DNA of 64,000 bases from VAXT01 sp963774625 (lineage in GTDB: Bacteria > Actinomycetota > Thermoleophilia > Gaiellales > Gaiellaceae): assembly GCA_963774625.1 (NCBI GenBank), contig CAVZFQ010000013.1, positions 1,364,001 to 1,428,000 on the forward strand, given 5' to 3'. This document shows positions 49,652 through 59,239 of the stretch, in pieces. Numbering within the stretch: position 1 is the stretch's first letter; each line of letters starts with the position of its first letter. The position numbers and the translations under genes were made by a program. Below the pieces are notes generated by a model, which worked only from the letters and a program-made list of their open reading frames with translations, had not been told where the DNA came from and searched no databases.

Positions 49652-49757
49652 GCGGAGAGCCTAGCTTGAGGTTTCGGCAGCCACCACTAGGAGGAACTAC
49701 CCTTGTGGACCGCCAAGTTTGCGGCGGTATCTACCGTCGAAAGGAGAACAAGGACTT

Positions 49758-49919
49758 ATGTCCGATTGGCAGCAGGAAACTCCATCGGCCCCAGAAGAGG
49801 GCGGCTCCGAAGGTGGCGACACCGGAGGAGATGAAGGCGGCGGCGGCATGGGTGGCGGCCAGGAAGGTGGCGGCGACTCGGGCGGCGGCGGCGACGACAT
49901 GGGCGGCGAGAGCGCCTAG
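49758..49919 (+). CDS. Small Gly/Glu-rich acidic protein
   Basis: A 53-residue, low-complexity protein starting MSDWQQETPSAPEEGG, then mostly Gly, Glu and Asp. It is expected to be disordered. The ATG 49758 follows AAGGAG at 49741 and a closer AAGGA at 49750. A 6-bp hairpin (ACCGCC/GGCGGT, 49709-49728) lies in the leader. It precedes the CsbD gene in the same direction with a terminator between. An overlapping ORF at 49666-49941 in another frame is less convincing. Function unknown. Confidence 0.6.
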   Translation: MSDWQQETPSAPEEGGSEGGDTGGDEGGGGMGGGQEGGGDSGGGGDDMGGESA

Positions 49920-49946
49920 TCACGCTCTGTCTTCTCGTTGATCTTC

Positions 49947-49970
49947 GGAAGCGCCCTCAGGGGCGCTTCC
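49947..49970 (+). terminator. Hairpin terminator after the Gly-rich gene
   Basis: GGAAGCGCCC (49947-49956) and GGGCGCTTCC (49961-49970) form a perfect 10-bp stem with a TCAG loop, followed by GTCGTTTG. It lies 27 bases after the stop at 49919. Confidence 0.65.
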
Positions 49971-50037
49971 GTCGTTTGCGGGTGACTCGTGCGGGGAAGG
50001 TTTGCCTGACCAACCCCTCAGAAGGAGAGAGAAACCA

Positions 50038-50196
50038 ATGCCGGATTTCGACAAGGTCGAAGGTGAGCTGAAGGAGAAGGAAGGCGAGATCACGGGCGAC
50101 GAGATCCGTGAGAAGCAAGGCGAAGGCCAGCAGGCCTGGGGCGAGGCGAAGGACAAGGCCGAGGACGTGAAGGACGAGATCGACGAGAGGACCTAG
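50038..50196 (+). CDS. CsbD family stress protein
   Basis: A 52-residue hydrophilic helical protein: VEGELKEKEGEITGDEIREKQGEGQQAWGEAKDKAEDVKDE. The repeated GE-KxGx pattern is the CsbD fold found in general-stress regulons. ATG 50038 is preceded by GAAGGAGAG. A GGGG...CCCC dyad in the upstream 40 bases may be part of the leader. It is a single gene between the terminator and the next gene, 22 bases away. Confidence 0.88.
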   Translation: MPDFDKVEGELKEKEGEITGDEIREKQGEGQQAWGEAKDKAEDVKDEIDERT

Positions 50197-50218
50197 TCGT
50201 AGCGATTAGGGTCGTGCA

Positions 50219-50757
50219 GTGGCGGCGATCGACCACTGGCTGCCGCGGTTCGACGTTCACGAGCGGCACGAGATCGAGTTGCCCGTTCCGCCGGAGCGGG
50301 CGCTCGAGCTCGTGCTGTCAGTCCCTGCGGCGCCCGACCCGATCGTTCGACTCCTGATCGGCGCGCGCGGGATGACTGCACGCGAGGAGAGGCTGGAGCG
50401 GTTCTTCCTCGAGCACCGGTTCGTCGTTCTCTCGCGGACACCGACGGAGCTGGTCGCCGGCGCCGTTGGCGCGGTCTGGCGACCACGCGGCGGGCTGGTT
50501 CAGCTCGAGGGGGCCGACGCCTGGCAACGAGCGGATCAGCCCGGGACGATCAAGGCTGCCGTCGACTTTCGGGCTGAGCCACAGCGATCGGTTCGCGGCT
50601 CTCCACGGAAACACGCGTCCTCGCGAGCGACGCGCGCGCCCGCAGGGCCTTCCGCCTCTACTGGCTCGTCGTCGGCCCGTTCTCGGCGCTCATTCGCCGG
50701 CGCTGGCTCGCAGCGACGATGGCGGCGGCGAAGCGCTCTGCCGCGCCCTCCGCGTAA
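50219..50757 (+). CDS. Small soluble protein (SRPBCC/DUF2867-like), one frameshift
   Basis: About 179 residues. The frame opening at GTG 50219 reads HEIELPVPPERALELVLSVPA, LLIGARGM and ERFFLEHRFVVLSRTPTELVAG. After a break near 50595, another frame gives STETRVLASDARARRAFRLYWLVVGPFSALIRRRWLAAT to TAA 50757. The head-and-tail pattern matches the group of SRPBCC/DUF2867-like proteins that end TETRV...FRxYWxVVxPFSxLIR. Its end overlaps the convergent ATP-grasp gene by 100 bases. Exact family uncertain; no enzyme function assigned. Confidence 0.65.
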
Positions 50758-51530
50758 CCGATGAAGAGCGAGGGCTCGGTCAGCTCGACCTCGAGCACCT
50801 TCGGACCGGGAAGGACGTCGATGCGCGCGTACAACAGCTCCCGGCGTGCGAACGGCAAGGCGGCGAACACGCGCTCGCCCAGAGCGAGCTCCTGCTCGGC
50901 GGCCTCGAGCCGGCTCATCTGCTCCTCGACGTAGAGCCCCCCGGTGGCCGGGCTCCCGCTCGAAGTGAGGATCGGCTCCTTGTGAACCGCATGCGAGAAC
51001 TCTCCGCTCACGTAGATGAGCGACGTCTCTCCGCGATCGTCGACCTCTTCGACGTAGGGCTGCACCATCACGGTCTGGCCCGCGGCGTGGAGCTCGGCGA
51101 CGTGTGTCGCCGCGGTGGGATCGCCCGCGTCGTAGCGGGCGGCGCCCATCGAGCCCGCGCCCACCGACGGCTTGACCACGTACGGATGGTCGGGCGCCAC
51201 GAATTGAGCTCCGGGGTCGAGGAACTCAGCAGGGACCGCATCGTCGCCCAGGACCTCCAGGTATCGCTTGTCGGTGTTCCAGCGCAGGACCTCGGGGGGG
51301 TTGAGGACATGGGGCAGGCCTTCGGCCCAGGCGAGGAACTCCTCCCGCCTCGCCGGGTAGTCCCACGTCGACCGGACGACGACGAGGTCGAAGCGATCCC
51401 AGTCGACGCCCGGGTCGTCCCAGACCGCCGGCTCGGCCTGCACGCCGTGGGCGGCCAGGGCTTCGGTCAGCGGGCCGGCTTCGTCGTCGCCCTTCGGAAT
51501 CTCTGCGCAGGTTGCGAGCGCGACCTTCAG
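50658..51530 (-). CDS. ATP-grasp enzyme of unknown specificity
   Basis: A 290-residue ATP-grasp protein if it starts at the CTG 51530 (KVALATCAEIPKGDDEAGPL). The first normal start, GTG 51443, would lose the N-terminal Rossmann-like strand. The core has WNTDKRYLEVLGDDAVPAE, YVVKPSVGAGSMGAARYD (ATP lid), VMVQPYVEEVDDRGETSLIYVSGEFSH, and LYARIDVLPGPKVLEVELTEPSLFI (metal ligands Asp, Glu, Glu). Such enzymes join a carboxylate to an amine or thiol with ATP. It is the downstream partner of the M29 aminopeptidase. The frame stays open before the CTG but has no ATG, GTG or TTG, so a start error is possible. Confidence 0.8.
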   Translation of the reverse strand: MKVALATCAEIPKGDDEAGPLTEALAAHGVQAEPAVWDDPGVDWDRFDLVVVRSTWDYPARREEFLAWAEGLPHVLNPPEVLRWNTDKRYLEVLGDDAVPAEFLDPGAQFVAPDHPYVVKPSVGAGSMGAARYDAGDPTAATHVAELHAAGQTVMVQPYVEEVDDRGETSLIYVSGEFSHAVHKEPILTSSGSPATGGLYVEEQMSRLEAAEQELALGERVFAALPFARRELLYARIDVLPGPKVLEVELTEPSLFIGYAEGAAERFAAAIVAASQRRRMSAENGPTTSQ

Positions 51531-51531
51531 C

Positions 51532-52618
51532 TCAGAACGTCCACTCGCCGTCTTGCTGGACGATCTCGCCGTCGCACTCGATCCGGCCGCCGTTCCGGAG
51601 CTCCTTGACCATGTCCCAGTGCGTGGCGCTCTTGTTCTTGCCGCCCACGAAGGGCAGGCCCGCGCCGACTGCGAGGTGGATCGTCCCGTACATCTTCTCG
51701 TCGAAGAGCGTGTTCTTCATGAACTTCTGGATGCCCGGATTGCAGCCGATGCCGAACTCGCCGAGCACGCGGGCGCCCTCGTCCCGGTCGAGCGCGGCGA
51801 TCAGCGCTTCCTCGTTCGCCGTGGCCGAGGCCTCGACGACCCGGCCCCCTTCGTAGCGCATGCGCACGCCGTCGACCACATCCGGCTCGCGCACAGCCGG
51901 GTACTCCGAGAACGTGACGACACCCTCCGTCGAATCCTCGACGGGTGAGTAGAAGACCTCTCCTCCCGGCATGTTCACGCGCCCGTCGTCGACGTGGCCG
52001 TCGCGGCCGGCGATGCTGAAGCGCAGGTCGGTCTCGTCGCCCGACGATCCGCACCTCGTCCGCCTGGTCGAAGCGCTCCTTGATCCGCTGCATCTTCTCG
52101 CCCTCGGCGTCCCAGTCGAGGAGGACCGTGCCCCAGAAGAACTCCTCGAAGGCGCGCAAGCTCATGCCCGCGTCCTGGGCCATCGCCGGAGTGGGGAAGC
52201 GGCACGTCAGCCAGGGGATGTCGAAGTTGAGGCGCCGCTCGAGGAACGGGTGGGCCGCCTGGGCCAGGAGCTTGCGGCGGCCGAGCGGCAGGTCGGCGCC
52301 TTCGCGGGTGTTCTCGGGTGCGCCCACGTAGACCCACGCGTCCACGCCCTCCTCGCTCGCGATCCGCAGCGGTGACCGCTTGCCGAGCATCTCCTCGGGC
52401 GCCTCGGAGGCCCAGACGAACTCGTAGGGCCAACGCTCCTCCATGTAGCTGAGTCGCACGATGGGCCAGGCGCCGCGCCTGGCGACCCGCCGCACGATCT
52501 CCTCCACGAGCGGACGCGCGAGCGGGTTCGACGCGATTTCCACCTGCCAGCCCGGTTTGGGGTCGAGCGACCGCTCGACGATCAGGTCTGCGTACTGGGA
52601 TATACGTGGATCAGCCAT
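51532..52618 (-). CDS. Aminopeptidase of the M29 family, one frameshift
   Basis: A soluble zinc or cobalt aminopeptidase (AmpS/PepS type). The N-terminal domain starts ISQYADLIVERSLDPKPGWQVEIAS. After a one-base surplus near 52042 (GTCGGGCGACGAG) the frame changes and the C-terminal domain follows: NMPGGEVFYSPVEDSTEGVV, LGEFGIGCNPGIQKFMKNTLFDEKMYGTIHLAVG, and KSATHWDMVKEL. The acidic and His residues needed for metal binding are present. Corrected length is about 362 residues. It is divergent from dnaK with 65 bases between; TATAGC lies 7 bases before its ATG 52618. Confidence 0.9.
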
Positions 52619-52627
52619 CTATCTTGC

Positions 52628-52666
52628 TATACTCCGACTTAGATTTCTTACAAGCAATGACTTAGA
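52628..52666 (+). promoter_or_regulatory. dnaK promoter -10 and GACTTAGA direct repeats
   Basis: TATACT at 52628-52633 is a good -10 box for dnaK. Downstream, GACTTAGA occurs at 52636-52643 and 52659-52666, 23 bases apart (about two helix turns), just before the GGAGG at 52670. The classical HspR HAIR site (CTTGAGT-N7-ACTCAAG) is not visible here. The repeats may be the operator in this lineage. Confidence 0.5.
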
Positions 52667-52683
52667 AACGGAGGAACCTCTCT

Positions 52684-54600
52684 ATGGCAAAGACAATCGG
52701 TATCGACCTCGGGACGACCAACTCGTGTATGGCCGTGCTCGAGGGCGGTGAGCCTACCGTCATTCCGAACGCCGAGGGCGGGCGCACCACACCGTCCGTC
52801 GTCGCGTTCACGAAGGACGGCCAGCGACTCGTCGGCCCGCCGGCAAAGCGCCAGCAGGTGACGAACCCCCAGAACACGGTCTTCTCGATCAAGCGGTTCA
52901 TGGGTCGCAAGTACGAAGAGGTCTCGGAGGAGATGAAGATCGTCCCCTACGAGGTCGTCCAGGGCGAGAACGGCGACGTGCGCGTGCGCGCCGAGGGCAC
53001 GGAGTACGCCCCGCCGGAGATCTCGGCGATGATCCTGCAGAAGCTGAAGACCGACGCCGAGGCGTATCTCGGCGAGCCGGTCTCGGACGCGGTCATCACC
53101 GTCCCGGCCTACTTCAACAACGCGCAGCGCGAGGCGACGAAGGACGCCGGCAAGGTCGCCGGCCTCAACGTCGTCCGCATCATCAACGAGCCGACCGCGG
53201 CCGCTCTGGCCTACGGGCTGGAGAAGGAGAACGACCAGACGATCCTCGTCTTCGACCTCGGCGGCGGCACGTTCGACGTCTCGATCCTCGACCTCGCCGA
53301 AGGCGTCTACGAGGTGAAGGCCACGAACGGCGACAACCACCTGGGCGGCGACAACTTCGACAAGGCGGTCGTCGACTGGATGGTCGCCGAGTTCAAGAAG
53401 GACCAGGGCATCGACCTGTCGACGGACAAGATGGCGCTCCAGCGCCTCTACGAGGCGGCCGAGAAGGCCAAGATCGAGCTGTCGTCCACGATGACGACGC
53501 AGATCAACCTGCCGTTCATCACGGCGACGCAGGAGGGCCCGAAGCACCTCGACCTGCAGCTCACGCGCGCGAAGCTCAACGAGCTGACCGCCGACCTGCT
53601 CGCACGGACGGTCGAGCCCACGAAGCAGGCACTCGCCGACGCGGGCCTCGAGCCCTCGGCGATCGAGCACGTCGTCCTCGTCGGCGGCATGACGCGCATG
53701 CCGGCCGTCGTCGACAAGGTCAAGGAGCTGATCGGCAAGGACCCGCACAAGGGCGTGAACCCCGACGAGGTCGTCGCCGTCGGCGCGGCCATCCAGGGCG
53801 GCGTCCTCAAGGGCGAGGTCAAGGACGTGCTCCTGCTCGACGTGACTCCGCTCTCGCTCGGCATCGAGACGAAGGGCGGCGTGTTCACCAAGCTGATCGA
53901 GCGCAACACGACCATCCCGACCCGTAAGTCCGAGGTCTTCACGACGGCCGAGGACAACCAGCCCGAGGTGCAGGTGCACGTGGGCCAGGGCGAGTCCGAG
54001 ATGATCGGCTTCAACAAGACGCTCGGCAAGTTCAACCTCACCGGCATCCCGCCCGCACCGCGCGGCATGCCGCAGGTCGAGGTCACGTTCGACATCGACG
54101 CGAACGGGATCATCAACGTCTCCGCCAAGGACCTCGGGACGGGGAACGAGCAGCAGATCCGGATCGAAGGCGGCTCGGGCCTGAACGAGGACGAGGTGCA
54201 GCGGATGATCTCCGAGGCCGAGACGCACGCCGACGAGGCGCACAAGCTGCGCGAGCTCGCCGACGCGCGGAACATCGGCGAGCAGCTCGCGTACCAGACC
54301 GAGCGCACGCTCAAGGAGCACCGCGAGACCCTCGACGAGGCCGAGGCTTCGACGATCGAGGGCCGCGTCATGGAGCTGAAGGCAGTGCTCGACAGCTCGG
54401 ACGTGAACGAGATCAAGCAGAAGACCGAGGCGCTGCAGGAGGCCTCGCACAAGCTCGCCGAGGCGGTCTACGCGCAGGCAACCGCGCAGCAGCAGCAGCA
54501 GGCTTCCGGCGGCGGCAACGGCACGGCGTCGGCAGACGACGAGGTCGTCGAGGACGCCGACTACGAGGTCATCGACGAAGAGGAGGCGAAGACCTCGTAA
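52684..54600 (+). CDS. dnaK: Hsp70 chaperone DnaK
   Basis: A 638-residue Hsp70. The ATPase domain has IGIDLGTTNSCMAVLEGG, VPAYFNNAQREATKDAGK, RIINEPTAAALAYGL, LVFDLGGGTFDVS and VLVGGMTRMPAV. The substrate domain has LLLDVTPLSLGIETKGG. The C-terminal lid ends in an acidic tail (EVVEDADYEVIDEEE). A Gln/Gly-rich hinge (AQQQQQASGGGNG) precedes it. GGAGG at 52670 leads ATG 52684. It is the first gene of a fully coupled operon dnaK-grpE-dnaJ-small membrane gene-hspR-clpB, the actinobacterial order with one extra gene. The frame is intact. Confidence 0.98.
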   Translation: MAKTIGIDLGTTNSCMAVLEGGEPTVIPNAEGGRTTPSVVAFTKDGQRLVGPPAKRQQVTNPQNTVFSIKRFMGRKYEEVSEEMKIVPYEVVQGENGDVRVRAEGTEYAPPEISAMILQKLKTDAEAYLGEPVSDAVITVPAYFNNAQREATKDAGKVAGLNVVRIINEPTAAALAYGLEKENDQTILVFDLGGGTFDVSILDLAEGVYEVKATNGDNHLGGDNFDKAVVDWMVAEFKKDQGIDLSTDKMALQRLYEAAEKAKIELSSTMTTQINLPFITATQEGPKHLDLQLTRAKLNELTADLLARTVEPTKQALADAGLEPSAIEHVVLVGGMTRMPAVVDKVKELIGKDPHKGVNPDEVVAVGAAIQGGVLKGEVKDVLLLDVTPLSLGIETKGGVFTKLIERNTTIPTRKSEVFTTAEDNQPEVQVHVGQGESEMIGFNKTLGKFNLTGIPPAPRGMPQVEVTFDIDANGIINVSAKDLGTGNEQQIRIEGGSGLNEDEVQRMISEAETHADEAHKLRELADARNIGEQLAYQTERTLKEHRETLDEAEASTIEGRVMELKAVLDSSDVNEIKQKTEALQEASHKLAEAVYAQATAQQQQQASGGGNGTASADDEVVEDADYEVIDEEEAKTS

Positions 54601-55112
54601 TGCCGGAGGAAGTCGAGAACAGCGAGGAGGTCGAGCAGGTCGAGGTCGACGAGACCGAGGCGCTGCGGGCCGAGAACGAGGAGCTGATCGACACGCTCCA
54701 ACGGGTCAAGGCCGAGTTCGACAACTACCGCAAGCGGGTGTCGCGCGACCAGGAGAGCCTGGTCGCGCGCGCCCACGAGCGGCTGGTCAAGGAACTCGTG
54801 CCCGTCCTCGACGACCTCGAGCGGGCGCTCGGCGCCGCTGAGCAGCACGAGGAGGCGAAGCTCGAGGACGGCGTGCGCCTCGTGCATCGATCGTTGGCCG
54901 ACGCGTTGACGCGCGAGGGCCTCGCCGAGATCGAGACCGAGGGCAAGTTCGATCCACACATCCACGAGGCGCTGCTCACGCAGCCGTCTGAGGCCGAGGA
55001 AGGGTCCGTGATCGAGGTCCTGCAGAGGGGCTACAAGCTCGGCGACCGCGTGCTGCGCCCGGCGCGGGTGGTGGTCGCCGGCCCGAAGGAGACCGGTGGC
55101 GACCAGGCCTAA
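54600..55112 (+). CDS. grpE: Nucleotide exchange factor GrpE
   Basis: A 170-residue GrpE. A long acidic N-terminal coiled coil (EEVENSEEVEQVEVDETEAL) is followed by the family core VKAEFDNYRKRVSRDQE, LVKELVPVLDDLERAL and HIHEALLTQPSEAEEGSVIEVLQRGYKLGDRVLRPARVVVAG. It releases ADP from DnaK. The ATG 54600 overlaps the dnaK stop (TAATG). It overlaps dnaJ by 17 bases. Confidence 0.97.
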   Translation: MPEEVENSEEVEQVEVDETEALRAENEELIDTLQRVKAEFDNYRKRVSRDQESLVARAHERLVKELVPVLDDLERALGAAEQHEEAKLEDGVRLVHRSLADALTREGLAEIETEGKFDPHIHEALLTQPSEAEEGSVIEVLQRGYKLGDRVLRPARVVVAGPKETGGDQA

Positions 55113-56175
55113 GAGCCTCTACGACGCCCTCGGCGTCCCGAAGACGGCCTCGCAGGACGAGATCAAGAAGGCCTACCGCAAGCTCGTCCGCGAATGCCAC
55201 CCGGACAAGAACCCGGGCGACAAGGAGGCGGAGGACCGCTTCAAGGAGGTGCAGGGCGCCTACGACGTCCTCTCCGACCCGCAGAAGCGCAAGCAGTACG
55301 ACGCGTTTGGCTCGGCCGACGGCCGCGGCCCGAGGGCCGGCAACTTCAACTTCGGCGAGGGCGGCATCAACATCGGCGACCTCGGCGACCTGTTCGGCGG
55401 GTTCGGCGACATCTTCGGCGGCGGCGGGACTCGCGCTCAGCAGCAGCGCCCGGGTCGCGGCGCCGATCTCGAGACCCAGGTCCGGCTGTCGTTCGAGGAC
55501 TCGCTGCGCGGGATCGAGACCCGCATTCCCGTGGAAGTCGAGGCCGCCTGCCGCGACTGCGGCGGCGCGGGCACGGCTGACGGCTCGCCGCCCAAGGTCT
55601 GCCCCGAGTGCAAGGGGCGCGGGGCCACGGTCGAGAGTCAGGGTTTCTTCGGGATCTCGCAGCCCTGCCGCCGCTGCGGCGGACAAGGGACGATCGTCGA
55701 GAACCCGTGCCGGCGCTGTAGTGGCTCGGGCCGCGAGCGGCGGACGAAGCAGTACGCGGTGAAGATTCCCGCCGGCGCCAAGGACGGCACGCGCATCCGG
55801 CTCAAGGGCAAGGGCGAGCCGGGCTACAACGGAGGCCCGCCGGGCGACCTCTATGTCGTCACGCGCGTGGCCGACTCGCCGCTGTACGAGCGGCGCGGCG
55901 CCGACCTCGTGGTCGACGTACCGATCACGTTCGCCGATGCGGCGCTCGGCGCCGAGGTCGAGGTACCGACGCCGGAAGGGGCGGTCTCGCTGAAGGTGCC
56001 GGCCGGCACTGAGAGCGGAAAGCTCCTGCGCATCAAGGGCCGCGGCGCGCCGAAGCTGCAGGGCAGCGGGCGAGGCGACGTCCTCGCTCGTGTGAAGATC
56101 GCCGTGCCGAAGAAGCCGACCAAAAAAGAGCGAGAGCTCCTCGCGGAGCTCAGAAAGGTGCAAAGGGTGCGCTGA
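55096..56175 (+). CDS. dnaJ: Hsp40 co-chaperone DnaJ (type I)
   Basis: A 359-residue DnaJ. The J domain has KKAYRKLVRECHPDKNPGD (HPD at about 34). A Gly/Phe-rich region follows (INIGDLGDLFGGFGDIFGGGG). Four zinc motifs are CRDCGGAG, CPECKGRG, CRRCGGQG and CRRCSGSG. The two substrate-binding beta domains run to residue 340. It stimulates the DnaK ATPase and binds unfolded proteins. GTG 55096 lies within the end of grpE. Its TGA overlaps the next start (TGATG). Confidence 0.97.
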   Translation: MATRPKSLYDALGVPKTASQDEIKKAYRKLVRECHPDKNPGDKEAEDRFKEVQGAYDVLSDPQKRKQYDAFGSADGRGPRAGNFNFGEGGINIGDLGDLFGGFGDIFGGGGTRAQQQRPGRGADLETQVRLSFEDSLRGIETRIPVEVEAACRDCGGAGTADGSPPKVCPECKGRGATVESQGFFGISQPCRRCGGQGTIVENPCRRCSGSGRERRTKQYAVKIPAGAKDGTRIRLKGKGEPGYNGGPPGDLYVVTRVADSPLYERRGADLVVDVPITFADAALGAEVEVPTPEGAVSLKVPAGTESGKLLRIKGRGAPKLQGSGRGDVLARVKIAVPKKPTKKERELLAELRKVQRVR

Positions 56176-56357
56176 TGCGAATTGCGATCGTCGTTGCCGT
56201 CTTCGCGTGGCTGCTGTCCGTTGTCTATCTGCTGATCACCGGCGAGGCCGGGTTCATCTTCTTCGCCGGCGTGATCATCGGCCTGGCCGCCGTCGTGTTC
56301 GGAACCGTGGCCGCGATCGCTTCCGGCCGGCGCGAGAAACGGATGTGGAGCGAGTAG
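56175..56357 (+). CDS. Two-helix small membrane protein inside the chaperone operon
   Basis: A 60-residue protein with two hydrophobic helices (IAIVVAVFAWLLSVVYLLI and FIFFAGVIIGLAAVVFGTVAAIA) and a basic C-terminal tail (GRREKRMWSE). It sits between dnaJ and hspR, overlapping both at start and stop (TGATG, TAGTG), so it is co-translated. The classical dnaK operon has no such gene. A membrane role linked to heat-shock control or chaperone recruitment is possible but unproven. Confidence 0.8.
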   Translation: MRIAIVVAVFAWLLSVVYLLITGEAGFIFFAGVIIGLAAVVFGTVAAIASGRREKRMWSE

Positions 56358-56724
56358 TGGACGACCGGCCCCGCTACATGATCAGCGTGGCCGCGGACCT
56401 CGTCGGCATGCATCCGCAGACGCTGCGGATCTACGAGGCGAAGGGCCTCGTCCAGCCGCAGCGAACGGCCGGGAACACGCGCCTCTACTCCGAGGCCGAC
56501 CTCGAACGGCTGCGGCTCATCAACCAGTTGACCACCGAGCTGGGCCTGAACCTCGCCGGCGTCGAGCACGTGATCCGCCTCGAGGAGCAGCTCAGGCGCT
56601 TGCGGCGCCAGATGGAACGACTCGAGCTCGAGATGCGCCAGCGCCTCGAGGAGGTGCGCCGCTCCTACAGCGCCGACCTCGTCCCGTACGACCCCGACGC
56701 GACCCGGCTACCGATCAGGAGAAC

Positions 56725-56743
<19 letters not shown>
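56357..56743 (+). CDS. hspR: MerR-family heat-shock repressor HspR
   Basis: A 128-residue regulator. The MerR helix-turn-helix is MISVAADLVGMHPQTLRIYEAKGLVQPQRTAGNTRLYSEADLERL, as in HspR of mycobacteria and Streptomyces. A helical C-terminus (residues 70-115) follows. HspR represses the dnaK operon with DnaK as co-repressor. GTG 56357 overlaps the small membrane gene stop. Its end overlaps clpB by 19 bases. The usual HAIR operator was not found upstream of dnaK. Confidence 0.95.
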
Positions 56744-59199
<2,456 letters not shown>

Positions 59200-59239
59200 A
59201 AGCTTTCTCTTCCTCGCCGGCCGTAGCATCATCTGAAGC

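Noticed and set aside
49666..49941. 91-codon plus-strand ORF overlapping the Gly-rich gene
   Set aside because: It is Ala/Arg-rich in the manner of a shadow frame; the frame starting MSDWQQ has the better start and composition.
52600..52684. HspR HAIR operator upstream of dnaK
   Set aside because: Searched by eye for CTTGAGT-N7-ACTCAAG and close variants; none found. Only GACTTAGA repeats are there.
52648..54450. 600-codon minus-strand ORF opposite dnaK
   Set aside because: Antisense shadow of dnaK; Leu/Asp/Val-rich with no domain. Antisense-dnaK ORFs have misled annotators before.
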